A stretch of DNA of 64,000 nucleotides from Thermoleophilia bacterium UBA6103 (GTDB lineage Bacteria > Actinomycetota > Thermoleophilia > UBA2241): contig DIWP01000046.1 in the NCBI GenBank assembly GCA_002423545.1, positions 33,805 through 97,804 of the forward strand, given 5' to 3'. Below the pieces are notes generated by a model. It did no database searches. It had not been told where the DNA came from and was given only the letters and a program-made list of their open reading frames with translations. Of this stretch, positions 24,872 to 33,041 are shown piece by piece; position 1 is the stretch's first letter; every line of letters starts with the position of its first letter. The translations under genes were made by a program, and so were the position numbers.

Positions 24872-25452
24872 TCGGCTGGCTGTTCGCGGTCGGGCGCATG
24901 GTCGGCTTCGGCAGCGCCGCCGGCGTGCGGCCGGCGCTCACCCTGGCTGTGATCGGCGCCATGTCGCTCGTCGGCATCGGCCCCGACGTCCAGCCGCCGT
25001 TCCTCTTCCTCGAGCGCTGGTGGGTCATCCTCATCTTCGCTGTGCTGGCGATCCTGGAGGGCAAGTTCGACAACGTCCCCAAGCTCGACCGCATCCAGGA
25101 TCGCATCCTCGTCCCGTGGCGGATCGCGATCGGCGGTGTGGCGGCGGCGGCGACGGTGCCCCACGGCGTCACCGGGCTGGTCGTGGGTCTCACCGTGGGC
25201 GCCGCGTTCGGCTGGCTGAGCCAGTCGGTCAAGCATGGCAGCCGGCCGATCCAGCCGCCGAGCGGTCTGGCGGTGGCGTTGATCAGCCTCTCGGAGGACC
25301 TCTACGCGCTCGGAGGCGTGGTGGCGACGGCGATCTTCTCGCCTCTGGGATACGCCTTCGCCGCGGTCAACATCTGGTTGTTCGTGCGGCTGCGCCGGCG
25401 GCGTCGCCTGCGGTACCGCGCCAAGCGCGGGATCGCGGATGGATCGCCGTAA
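24868..25452 (+). CDS. DUF4126-family membrane protein
   Basis: A 194-residue integral membrane protein with the FGSAAGVRPALTLAVIG opening and the LEGKFDNVPKLDRIQDRI segment that mark DUF4126; five to six hydrophobic stretches follow. It ends in a very basic RLRRRRRLRYR tail. No biochemical role is established for the family. It overlaps the acylphosphatase gene by 14 nt if that gene uses its first ATG. Confidence 0.75.
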   Translation: MIGWLFAVGRMVGFGSAAGVRPALTLAVIGAMSLVGIGPDVQPPFLFLERWWVILIFAVLAILEGKFDNVPKLDRIQDRILVPWRIAIGGVAAAATVPHGVTGLVVGLTVGAAFGWLSQSVKHGSRPIQPPSGLAVALISLSEDLYALGGVVATAIFSPLGYAFAAVNIWLFVRLRRRRRLRYRAKRGIADGSP

Positions 25453-25783
25453 GGTGTGGTCGGCGATGAGCCCGGGAGGCAGAGACGAGGCGGACGGCGC
25501 CGGCGAGCGCGTCACGGCGGTCCGGGCGCGCATCGAAGGGCGTGTCCAAGGGGTGTTCTTCCGCGTCTCGACGCGGCAGGTGGCCCGGTCGCTCGGGGTC
25601 ACGGGGTGGGTCCGCAACCTGCCGGGCGGCGCTGTGGAAGCGTTCCTCCAGGGGGCGCCCGACGCCGTCGAAAGGGCGCTGGACTGGTGCCGCGAGGGGC
25701 CGCCCGGCGCGCGGGTCGATCGCGTGCAGGTGCGATCGGCCGATGCCGACGAACGCTGGACCGACTTCAGCGTCAGGGGATGA
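25439..25783 (+). CDS. acyP: Acylphosphatase
   Basis: A small enzyme that hydrolyses acyl phosphates. The active-site loop GRVQGVFFRVSTRQVA holds the phosphate-binding arginine, and GVTGWVRNLPGGAVEAFLQG supplies the catalytic asparagine. The core is the usual 90 residues; the first ATG gives 114, an ATG at 25466 gives 105, and the true start is uncertain because no ribosome site stands out. It lies in a run of small same-strand genes. Confidence 0.88.
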   Translation: MDRRKVWSAMSPGGRDEADGAGERVTAVRARIEGRVQGVFFRVSTRQVARSLGVTGWVRNLPGGAVEAFLQGAPDAVERALDWCREGPPGARVDRVQVRSADADERWTDFSVRG

Positions 25784-25832
25784 GGGCGGCCCGACGGCCG
25801 GCGCCACGACACGACACGATGAGCGAGGCAGC

Positions 25833-26507
25833 ATGAACGAGAGCCAGCGCGTGACTCTGGACACCATACGCGAGGACTACGAGACGCAGATGTACATCGC
25901 GCGCGCCGATGACAATCTGGCCGTGCTCGGCTTCACCGAGCACGGCGACCGGCACTGCAGCGCCGTGGCCATGACCGCGCAGACCATCCTTCTGGAGCTC
26001 GGATGGCCGCAGCGCCGGGCCGAGCTGGCGGCGATCGCCGGGTACATGCACGACATGGGCAACATGATCACCCGCGAGCAGCACGGCATCGCCGCGGCGC
26101 TGCTCGCCCGTCACATCCTGGACCGCCTGGGGACGCCGCTGGCGGAGACGATCGACGTCATGTGCGCCATCGGCAATCACGAGGAGGAGTACGGCGAGCC
26201 GGTCAGTGAGGTGGCGGCCGCCGTGATCCTCGGCGACAAGAGCGACGTGCGGTCCGACCGCGTGCGCGAGACCGGCGACGTGGTCGGCGACATCCACGAC
26301 CGCGTCAACGCCGCCGCCGAACGGGCCTCGGTCTCGGTCGACCCGGACAGCAGGACGATCACCCTGGCCCTGCAGATCGACACCGATGTCTCGCCGGTGA
26401 TGGAGTACTTCGAGATCTTCCTCAGCCGCATGGTGCTCTGCCGGCGGGCGGCGGAGTTCCTGGGATGCGATTTCCATCTGGTCATCAACGACGTGCGACT
26501 GCACTGA
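25833..26507 (+). CDS. HD-domain phosphohydrolase-like protein
   Basis: A 224-residue protein with a complete HD metal site: H in EHGDRHCSAVA, the HD pair in YMHDMGNMI, a following H in REQHGIAAALLA and the NHEEEYGE helix, then D in VILGDKSDV. Such domains hydrolyse phosphomonoesters or nucleotides. The C-terminal 60 residues form a small alpha/beta domain (TITLALQIDTDVSPVMEYFE) of unknown role. The same architecture occurs in uncharacterised proteins of Firmicutes and Actinomycetota; the substrate is unknown. Confidence 0.78.
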   Translation: MNESQRVTLDTIREDYETQMYIARADDNLAVLGFTEHGDRHCSAVAMTAQTILLELGWPQRRAELAAIAGYMHDMGNMITREQHGIAAALLARHILDRLGTPLAETIDVMCAIGNHEEEYGEPVSEVAAAVILGDKSDVRSDRVRETGDVVGDIHDRVNAAAERASVSVDPDSRTITLALQIDTDVSPVMEYFEIFLSRMVLCRRAAEFLGCDFHLVINDVRLH

Positions 26508-26559
26508 TCCAGGCGGTGGCCTTGGTAGGATGCGACGATCACGGGATGGGAGGTCTCAC

Positions 26560-26832
26560 GTGGCGGAGAACGGACGCAGAGGGGTGTTCCTGGTCGGCCT
26601 GGCGGCCGGTGCGGCGGCGACGTGGCTGCTGGCGACCGGCAAGGGCCGCGCGCTCTGCAGCCGGCTGACGGCCGGCAGGCGCGGCCCGGAGCCGGACCAG
26701 CTCGTCGACGTCGAATCGTCCGCCTGGCAGGATGCGGCGGACGCCGACGAACGCTCCGAGGCGCTGCGTCGCAAGATCGACGAGACGCGACGCCGGCTGC
26801 GCGAGCAGGTCGGCCTGCCGCCGGAGGCATGA
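26560..26832 (+). CDS. Small single-pass membrane protein
   Basis: A 90-residue protein with one N-terminal transmembrane segment (about residues 7-27, GVFLVGLAAGAAATWLLATG), then a basic linker and a charged C-terminal helix (ALRRKIDETRRRLREQVG). It resembles the YtxH-type layout without clear homology. GTG start with GGGAGGT upstream. It overlaps the metallophosphoesterase gene by 4 nt, so the two are coupled. TAGGAT at 26526-26531 could be its -10. Confidence 0.55.
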   Translation: MAENGRRGVFLVGLAAGAAATWLLATGKGRALCSRLTAGRRGPEPDQLVDVESSAWQDAADADERSEALRRKIDETRRRLREQVGLPPEA

Positions 26833-27674
26833 CTCACGGGACGCGGAGGGCGGCGGTCGTGCTGGGCACGACCGCCGCCCTCGGTCTCTCGTATCTCCTC
26901 TTCGAGGCGCAGTGGGTGCGCCGCATCGACCGCACCGTCGCGGTCCCGGACCTGCCGGCCGACCTCGACGGCCTCACGATCGCTCACCTCTCGGACATGC
27001 ACGCCGGCTTCCGTCTGAGCCTCAACTTGCGGGCCACCCGTCGCGCCTTCGCGCTGGCGCTCGCGGCACGCCCCGACCTCATCGCCATCACGGGCGACTT
27101 CGCCGGTGGTCCGGCCAATCTGGAGGCGCTCGAGCGCGAGCTGGAGACGCTGCGGGCGCCGCTCGGTGTCTTCGGCGTCCTCGGCAACCACGATCACGGT
27201 GAGAGCAAGGTGCCGTTCACCGTCCCCGTCGATCTGAGCTGCCTGAGCGAGCACGGGGTCCGCCTGCTCGACGGCGAGTGCATGACGATCGAGCGAGGCG
27301 CCGCTCGTATCCAGGTGTGCGGCATCGACGACTGGCGGCACGGCTACGGCGACCTGGAGCCGGTGCGGCAGGCTCTCGACCGGCGGCCGGCCACGATGCG
27401 GTTGCTGCTCAGCCACTACGCCGGCGCGGCGCTCGAGCTGGCGCCGGACGACGTGCACCTCACGCTCAGCGGCGACACGCACGGCGGCCAGCTCTGCCTG
27501 CCGTGGCCGGGCGGTCCGGTGATGCTCAGCGACCCGTCGGCCGAGTTCAAGGACGGGCTCTATGATCGCGACGGCCGGCTGATCCACGTCACTCGCGGCA
27601 TCGGGACCAGCCTGCTGCCGTTCCGCTTCTTGTGTCGCCCGGAGGTAGCGATCCTGACGCTGCGGCGTGCGTGA
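26829..27674 (+). CDS. Membrane-anchored metallophosphoesterase (YkuE/YaeI type)
   Basis: A 281-residue calcineurin-like phosphoesterase. An uncleaved N-terminal hydrophobic helix is followed by the metal motifs AHLSDMHAG, ITGDFAG, LGNHDHG, LLLSHYAG and SGDTHGGQ. In this branch the substrates include UDP-diacylglucosamine-type lipids, but specificity here is unknown. The gene is translationally coupled to the small membrane protein before it. It converges with the DUF362 gene 108 bp away; that gap contains a perfect 13-bp direct repeat (CCGGCTCACGGCG at 27694 and 27738). Confidence 0.88.
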   Translation: MTHGTRRAAVVLGTTAALGLSYLLFEAQWVRRIDRTVAVPDLPADLDGLTIAHLSDMHAGFRLSLNLRATRRAFALALAARPDLIAITGDFAGGPANLEALERELETLRAPLGVFGVLGNHDHGESKVPFTVPVDLSCLSEHGVRLLDGECMTIERGAARIQVCGIDDWRHGYGDLEPVRQALDRRPATMRLLLSHYAGAALELAPDDVHLTLSGDTHGGQLCLPWPGGPVMLSDPSAEFKDGLYDRDGRLIHVTRGIGTSLLPFRFLCRPEVAILTLRRA

Positions 27675-27782
27675 CTGCGGGCCGCCCGGACGGCCGGCTC
27701 ACGGCGGGCATCGCCCTCTCGGCCGCCCCACGGCGCACCGGCTCACGGCGCGCCGCCCTTGCGGTGGCCGTCGGTCCGCGCG

Positions 27783-28931
27783 TCAGCTCTCAGCAGGCTG
27801 CCGCTGGAAGCGTTCCGCGAGCCGCACCAGCGGCGGGTTGACGGCGTCGATGGCTCCGGTGGGGCACACTTCGACGCAGGCGTAGCAGCGGACGCAGCGG
27901 TCGTCGTCGTAGACCGGCACGCGAGCGAGCGTGCAGGCGCCGTTGCCGCAGATGCCGGCGCACTCCCCGCAGCGGATGCACAGCGAGGGGGCCACCACCC
28001 GTGGCCGGGCGGTCAGCAGACGGCGGCCGACGGCCCGCAGGCGGCGCGGTATGCGGGCATCGAGATCACGGCCGGCGTGGACGAACCCGGGTTCGTCCAC
28101 GATCTGGTCGCCGGTGGCCTGGTACGGTGTCTGGAGGTCGATGATGCCGCGTCGTTCGGCGGCGGCCAGCGTGTACACCTCGGCCCGGTCATGACCGGTG
28201 CGGTCGGCCAGGGCCGCGTCCAGAGCCACGGCATCGTGTGCGGCGAAGAGCGAGCCGAGGGCACAGGGCGTGCCGCCGCCGGGACCCTGACCCTGCATGG
28301 CGACGATGCCGTCGATGATCGTGAACCGGGGCGCCAGTCCCAGGTGGAGGTCGAGCAGCATGTCGGCGAAGTCGGCCCGCTCCGGCAGGTTGATGTGCAG
28401 GCGCGCCTTGGTGAGCCCGGGGATGCAGCCGAAGGTGAGCTTGACGCCCCCGGTGAGGCGCATGAGCTGATGTGTCTTGAGCGGCCCGAGCTGTACGATG
28501 CCGTGCGCCTCCACGAACGATCGTGCCACGGTGAAGGAGCGAAAGCGCAGGCCGTCGGGACAGGGGAACGGCAGGCCCTCGTTCTCGACGTCGCGCAGCT
28601 CCACGTGCTCCTGCATACAGACGTCGGCGATGCCGCTGAGCTTCCAGATGCGGGCGATCTTCTGCGGCGGATTGCGCCCGCCGGGACTGTCGGCGACGAA
28701 CGGCTCGGCGCCGGCCGCCTTGATCGCCCGCAGCACCGCGCGCAGCGTCTCCGGGTGGGTGCAGACGGCGCGCTCGGGCTCGGCGCCGCGCAGCAGGTTG
28801 ATCTTGACGGCGATGCGCTCGCCGGGCCGCACGATGCGGGTCCAACCGCCGAACGGGGCCACCAGCCGCTCCAGGTGCCCGGGCAGACCGGGACCGTGCT
28901 CGGCGCGGACGTGACTGACAAGCGCCGGCAC
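27783..28931 (-). CDS. DUF362 iron-sulfur protein
   Basis: A 382-residue protein. Residues about 30-290 are a DUF362 domain (KINLLRG; THPETLRAVLRAIKAAGA; GPLKTHQLMRLTGGVKLTFG). The C-terminal 80 residues are a two-cluster ferredoxin (CIRCGECAGICGNGAC; CVRCYACVEVCPTGA). Such proteins are common in anaerobes and are suspected redox carriers; the reaction is unknown. GTG start. It lies 8 nt behind a methyltransferase gene and is third in an operon led by a CsoR/CstR-like repressor, which suggests it is induced by metal or sulfur stress. Confidence 0.85.
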   Translation of the reverse strand: MPALVSHVRAEHGPGLPGHLERLVAPFGGWTRIVRPGERIAVKINLLRGAEPERAVCTHPETLRAVLRAIKAAGAEPFVADSPGGRNPPQKIARIWKLSGIADVCMQEHVELRDVENEGLPFPCPDGLRFRSFTVARSFVEAHGIVQLGPLKTHQLMRLTGGVKLTFGCIPGLTKARLHINLPERADFADMLLDLHLGLAPRFTIIDGIVAMQGQGPGGGTPCALGSLFAAHDAVALDAALADRTGHDRAEVYTLAAAERRGIIDLQTPYQATGDQIVDEPGFVHAGRDLDARIPRRLRAVGRRLLTARPRVVAPSLCIRCGECAGICGNGACTLARVPVYDDDRCVRCYACVEVCPTGAIDAVNPPLVRLAERFQRQPAES

Positions 28932-28939
28932 GGCGTCGC

Positions 28940-29539
28940 TCAGGTGTCGGCCGGATTCTCGGCCACCACTGCGATGTGGTGCTGGAGAAGCTCGCCGGGC
29001 TCGTACACGGCGATCTCGCGGACGCCCAGGCCGCGGATGAGCTCTCGCAGGCGGTCGTGCGGCAGCACGTGATCCCGGGGCGGACCGATGGGGCGGTCGA
29101 TGTCGCCGAAGTCGATGACCACCAGGCGCCCGCCGGGCCGCAGCAGCCTCGCCATGGTGTCGAGGGCCTGCTGTTCGTCGTGGACGTGGTGAGCGACGTT
29201 GATGGTGAGCAGGCGGTCGGCGACGCCGTCGTCGAGCGGCACGTGACCATCTTCGGTCAGGACCGGCTCGATGCGTGCGGCCAGCAGCGGGTCGATGGTG
29301 GCGAGCTTGTCGCGCAGCCGTTCGAGCAGCTCCGGCGACTCGTCGACGGCCAGGACCAGCCCGCAGGCGAGATGCTCGGCGAGGGGGATGGTGAACGCTC
29401 CGGTGCCGGCGCCGAAGTCGACGACCGTCTCGTGGCCGTGGACATCGAGCAGCTCGGCGATGACGGCCGGCGGCAGCTCCACGAGGCGCTGCGGGTCTTC
29501 GAGCCGTTCCCAGTGCGCGGGGTCGAACTTCTCAGCCAT
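28940..29539 (-). CDS. SAM-dependent methyltransferase (class I)
   Basis: A 199-residue Rossmann-fold methyltransferase. Motif I is VVDFGAGTGAFTIPLAEHL, followed by VLAVDESPELLERLRDKL, the TINVAHHVHDEQQALD strand and LLRPGGRLVVIDFGDIDRPIGPP. The set resembles small-molecule (arsenite/ubiquinone/UbiE-like) methyltransferases, with no cysteine pattern of ArsM. It is 11 nt downstream of the CsoR/CstR-like gene and probably under its control. Substrate not predictable. Confidence 0.83.
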   Translation of the reverse strand: MAEKFDPAHWERLEDPQRLVELPPAVIAELLDVHGHETVVDFGAGTGAFTIPLAEHLACGLVLAVDESPELLERLRDKLATIDPLLAARIEPVLTEDGHVPLDDGVADRLLTINVAHHVHDEQQALDTMARLLRPGGRLVVIDFGDIDRPIGPPRDHVLPHDRLRELIRGLGVREIAVYEPGELLQHHIAVVAENPADT

Positions 29540-29550
29540 TGTGCGCGACC

Positions 29551-29838
29551 TCAGCGGGCGCTCTGCGCATACTTCAGGAAGGCCTCGAGCGCCGCTTCGA
29601 CGGCCTCTTCGGTGCCCAGCTCGGCGCCCTGCTCGGCGAGGCACTCCCGCATCTTGTGCGAGATGAGGAGGATGCCGACCCTGTCGAGCGCCGCCTTGAC
29701 GGCGGCGAGCTGCGTGAAGACCTCCTCGCAGCTGCGCTCTTCCTCGATCATGCGCTGCAGGCCGCGGGTCTGGCCCTCGACCCGGCGCAGGCGGTTGAGG
29801 ATGCGGGCGGTCTCGTCGGCTGTCGGCGTCTCGGTCAC
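29551..29838 (-). CDS. CsoR/CstR-family repressor
   Basis: A 95-residue all-helical repressor of the DUF156 family (NRLRRVEGQTRGLQRMIEEERSC). Cysteines are at 37 and 66, 29 residues apart as in both copper CsoR and persulfide CstR. The copper ligand histidine expected 25 residues after the first cysteine is replaced by Lys62, with His61 one place early. Copper sensing of the standard kind is therefore doubtful and a CstR-like sulfur sensor is possible. GTG start. A TACC-N6-GGTA operator lies 11 bp upstream, implying autoregulation. First gene of an operon with a methyltransferase and a DUF362 protein. Confidence 0.85.
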   Translation of the reverse strand: MTETPTADETARILNRLRRVEGQTRGLQRMIEEERSCEEVFTQLAAVKAALDRVGILLISHKMRECLAEQGAELGTEEAVEAALEAFLKYAQSAR

Positions 29839-29848
29839 GCAGGCAGTA

Positions 29849-29862
29849 TACCTCCCCGGGTA
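29849..29862 (-). promoter_or_regulatory. Candidate CsoR/CstR operator
   Basis: TACC-TCCCCG-GGTA: a dyad with a four-C/four-G tract in the centre and A/T-rich flanks, which is the hallmark of CsoR-family operators. It sits just before the start of the repressor gene, where binding would block transcription of the three-gene operon. Confidence 0.55.
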
Positions 29863-30004
29863 CTCGATGAACCACCCGGCCGATGGTCGAATCGTCTGGG
29901 GCGATGTCGCCGAGCGCGGCGGCCGAGAAGGGGGTGCCGAGCCGGCAAGACGGCCGCGTCGCCGGAGCGCAGACGGCCGGCGCGGGGCTTCGGGCGGCGA
30001 GTCG

Positions 30005-30865
30005 TCAATCCGACGTGGGAGCCAGGGGGCGGCAGCGGGCGCGCAGCGCGTCGAGGACGCTGTCGGGTACCGGCTGCCCCGCGGCGCCGACACCGAGCTT
30101 GACGGTGGGCTTCATCTCGCCGTGGAAGTCCGACCCGCCGGTGGCGACCAGTTCGTACTCGGCGGCCAGTGCGAGGCACTGTGTCACCGTGGCTTCGTCG
30201 TGTCGAGGGTAAAAGCACTCGATGCCGACCACGCCGTGCCGCTTCGCCTCGCGCACCAGCCGCCGCAGGCCGGCCGCGTCGGTGCGGATGATGCCGGGGT
30301 GGGCGATTACCGCCAGACCCTGTTCGGCGCCGATGAGAGCGACCGCTTCGGCGAGGCCGAGCCGGCGGCGATCGACAAAGGCCGGGGCGCCGCGACGCAA
30401 GAAGCGCTCAAAGGCTTCGCTGATGGAATCGACGTAGCCGCGCTGGCGCAGTGCCTCGCCGATGTGCGGCCGCCCGACGGTCTCGCCGTTGGCGACCGCC
30501 GCCAGCTCCGCGGCGTCGAGCGGATAGCCGAGAGCGGCCAGCCTCTCCAGGATCTGCGAGTTGCGCTCGTCGCGCTCGCGGCGCAGCCGCGTGAGCCGCG
30601 CCCGGAAGCCGTCTCCCGGCGGTCCGCAGAGGAAATAGCCGAGCATGTCGAGCGTGAAGCGCTCGAACTCGAGTGGGATCTCGACGCCGGGCACGACCTC
30701 GACGCCCAGGGCCTTGCCGGCCGCCAGCGCCTCGTCGACGCCTTCGACGCTGTCGTGATCGGTGATGGCGACCGCCGAGAGACCGATGCGGTGGGCCAGC
30801 GCGACCAGCTCGCTCGGGGTGAGCGAGCCGTCGGACATGGTGGTGTGCGTGTGCAGGTCGATCAT
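30005..30865 (-). CDS. PHP-domain phosphoesterase
   Basis: A 286-residue PHP metal hydrolase. The trinuclear metal motifs are visible: DLHTHTTMSDG, ITDHDSVEG, GVEIP, the RPHIGEAL helix, AVIAHPG and GGSDFHG. The length and motif set match 3',5'-nucleoside bisphosphate phosphatase/RNase AM (YciV), which removes pAp or trims short RNA. A -10-like TGCTAGGGT lies upstream and GAGG precedes the ATG. It is monocistronic between the repressor operon and an HD-GYP gene on the same strand. Confidence 0.87.
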   Translation of the reverse strand: MIDLHTHTTMSDGSLTPSELVALAHRIGLSAVAITDHDSVEGVDEALAAGKALGVEVVPGVEIPLEFERFTLDMLGYFLCGPPGDGFRARLTRLRRERDERNSQILERLAALGYPLDAAELAAVANGETVGRPHIGEALRQRGYVDSISEAFERFLRRGAPAFVDRRRLGLAEAVALIGAEQGLAVIAHPGIIRTDAAGLRRLVREAKRHGVVGIECFYPRHDEATVTQCLALAAEYELVATGGSDFHGEMKPTVKLGVGAAGQPVPDSVLDALRARCRPLAPTSD

Positions 30866-30894
30866 CGTTGCCCTCGGAGTGTGCCGGTCGGCCT

Positions 30895-30903
30895 ACCCTA
30901 GCA
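30895..30903 (-). promoter_or_regulatory. Extended -10 box before the PHP gene
   Basis: TGCTAGGGT on the minus strand, ending 29 nt before the start codon at 30865, giving a short leader that contains the GAGG ribosome site. It belongs to the TGCTAG group seen elsewhere in the window. No convincing -35. Confidence 0.4.
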
Positions 30904-30977
30904 TGAGGCGGCGAAGGGTCAGTGCGCACCCCGGCCGGTGCGGTCACGCCGTGCGCTCGGGGTCCCGCCAGACGCGC

Positions 30978-32726
30978 TCAGGCCGTGCGCGCCCCGGATC
31001 GCCTCGCTGCTGCGCTCGTCCAGGAACGCTGCTCGATCAGGGTCAGGAACGCTTCCACCACGACCGGGTCGAACTGCGTGCCCGACCCGCCGAGCAACTC
31101 CCCGCGTGCCTCTTCGTGGGGCATCGCCGCCCGATAGCGTCTGTCGGACGTCATGGCGTCGTAGGCGTCGCACACGAACAGGATGCGAGAGAGCAGCGGG
31201 ATCTCCTCGCCGGCCAGCCCGTCCGGATAGCCGCTGCCGTCCCAGCGCTCGTGTGCCGCTCGCACGATGCGCGCCACCGGCTTGAGGTAGTCGACGCGCG
31301 AGACGATGCGCTCGCCGATGGTGGTGTGCTGGGTCATCCGCGTGTATTCCAGCGCCGTGAGGCGGTCGGGCTTGTTCAGAATGTGTCCGGGCACGCCTAT
31401 CTTGCCGACGTCGTGCAGCACCGCCGCGTACTCGAGCTCGCGAAGCTGTCCATCGTCGAGACCCATGTGGTGACCGACCGCGACCGCCATGGTGGCGATG
31501 TTCTCCGCATGGGTGGCCGTGTACTGGTCCTTGGCCTCCATCGCGGTCGCCAGAGCCTGCACCATCTCGAGGTTGGTGGTCTCCAGCCGGCGCACGATGT
31601 CGGCGCTGCGCAGGGCGATGACGAGCTGTCCGGCGATGGTCGTGAGCAGGGCGGCGTTCTCTTCGTCAAAGCCTCCACCGGGGACACCGCCGACCGCCAG
31701 GAAGCCGAGGGTGTTCCCCTCTATCTCCATCGGCGCAGCCATACGGACGTGGACTGCCGCCGGGCAGGTGGCGACGCACAGGTCGCCGGCCGCCTGCCGC
31801 GCCGGCGGCGCAGCGCCCGGCGAGTCCCCGGCCATGTGGACGGCAGCCGCTGCGTGCGAGGGCGCAGCACGATCGGCGGGTTCGCCGTCGAGCACCTGGA
31901 CACTGTGCTCGCGCAGCGCTGCGGTACCCAGCCGGCGTAGCGCGACGGCGAGCCGGCGGCTGCCGCTGAATGCCTCGCGGCCGGCGCTTGCGGATCCGAG
32001 GGCGGTACCGGCCAGGACCGGGGCCGCGGCCGGCACGCCGTGGGCGCGTCCCGCCCCGCCTCCCGCGTCGGACGTGGGCGCCAGGGAGAGCATCGCCGCG
32101 TCGGCGTCAAACGCCTCTCGCACCAGCTCAGCCACGTCCTGCAAGGCGTCGGTGACGTCGCGGCTCTGCGCCAGCGTGTCGCCGAGCACATTGAGACTGG
32201 CGATGGCCAGCGACAGCGTGCCGAGGCGGTCGGTCAGCAGCTCGACCCGTGCGGCCACGCTGGCAGACATCGCGTTGAAGGCGTGGCCGAGCTTGTCTAT
32301 CTCGTCCTGGCTTGCCACATCGAGCTGTTGGCGCAGGTCGCCCTCGGCCATCGCCGTCGACGCTGCCTCGAGCCGGCCCAGCCGGCGGCTCACCCGCCGC
32401 GAGAGCGGCATGCCGACGGCCAGACCCAGGAGCAGGACCACCGCGGTCCCGGCAAGCAGTGAGGTCCGGGTGCCGCTGTCGATGGCCTGTTGGAGATCAC
32501 TGCGCGAGGTCGAAGGGACGCCGCCACTCCCGTCGCCGGCGTCCGCCGCTGCGGCCGGGACGGCTCTCACGCTCTGGGGGGTGGGGTCGGTCGAGCGGAC
32601 GTGCAGCGTCATGATCAGGTAGTCCAGCGCCATGGCGCAGACCACGGCCAGCAGACCGGCCACCATCACGGCGACCAGCAGCTGCGTCGAGATGCCCCAG
32701 AAGGATCTGTTCGAGCGACCGGACAA
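30978..32726 (-). CDS. Membrane sensor HD-GYP phosphodiesterase (HAMP-GAF-HD-GYP)
   Basis: A 582-residue signalling protein. Two transmembrane helices (about 15-40 and 90-110) flank a short extracytoplasmic loop. They are followed by HAMP (about 110-165), a GAF-like domain (about 180-385) and an HD-GYP domain (from about 390). The HD-GYP site has AAVLHDVGKIGVP, the ERWDGSGYPDGL GYP element and FVCDAYDAMTSDRRYR, all the residues expected for cyclic-di-GMP hydrolysis. The TTG start is well supported by AAGGAG 8 nt upstream. The GAF domain holds an Ala/Gly-rich insert with several cysteines. Confidence 0.88.
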   Translation of the reverse strand: MSGRSNRSFWGISTQLLVAVMVAGLLAVVCAMALDYLIMTLHVRSTDPTPQSVRAVPAAAADAGDGSGGVPSTSRSDLQQAIDSGTRTSLLAGTAVVLLLGLAVGMPLSRRVSRRLGRLEAASTAMAEGDLRQQLDVASQDEIDKLGHAFNAMSASVAARVELLTDRLGTLSLAIASLNVLGDTLAQSRDVTDALQDVAELVREAFDADAAMLSLAPTSDAGGGAGRAHGVPAAAPVLAGTALGSASAGREAFSGSRRLAVALRRLGTAALREHSVQVLDGEPADRAAPSHAAAAVHMAGDSPGAAPPARQAAGDLCVATCPAAVHVRMAAPMEIEGNTLGFLAVGGVPGGGFDEENAALLTTIAGQLVIALRSADIVRRLETTNLEMVQALATAMEAKDQYTATHAENIATMAVAVGHHMGLDDGQLRELEYAAVLHDVGKIGVPGHILNKPDRLTALEYTRMTQHTTIGERIVSRVDYLKPVARIVRAAHERWDGSGYPDGLAGEEIPLLSRILFVCDAYDAMTSDRRYRAAMPHEEARGELLGGSGTQFDPVVVEAFLTLIEQRSWTSAAARRSGARTA

Positions 32727-32793
32727 CGCGACTCCTTATGAAATACGGATATCAGCGTATCCCAAAGACGGTATCGGCAGAGACGGCGAAGAC

Positions 32794-32910
32794 ATGAGCG
32801 TCCCGTACATGTCGGCGACGGTGCCTTCACTGGCGGCCGGAGCGGCCGTCTACTACTTTCTGGCCAAGTTCTGGGTGCAGAGGGTCGGCAAGGGCGGCTA
32901 CACGTCCTGA
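32794..32910 (+). CDS. Possible 38-residue single-pass membrane peptide
   Basis: A short frame, MSVPYMSATVPSLAAG onward, predicted to cross the membrane once (AAVYYFLAKFW) and ending in GGYTS. It follows an unusually A/T-rich strip (32738-32765) that contains two overlapping dyads (ATACG..CGTAT and GGATA..TATCC) and is shared with the divergent HD-GYP gene. No ribosome site is obvious. Not recognised. Confidence 0.35.
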   Translation: MSVPYMSATVPSLAAGAAVYYFLAKFWVQRVGKGGYTS

Positions 32911-33041
32911 GGCCGAAGCTGCCGCTGTTCCCCGCCCGGCGCGGCGTCTGCCGGCGGGGAGGTCCGCCCCGCCGCTCGCGCTTCCCGCGGCGCGAAGGCT
33001 GCCCTTGAGCGGGGGCGGGTCGCAGCGTAGGGTTGGTCATC

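Noticed and set aside
28940..29875. A 311-residue methyltransferase starting at 29875
   Set aside because: The upstream part overlaps the CsoR/CstR-like gene in another frame and has no domain; the ATG at 29539 gives the complete Rossmann fold.
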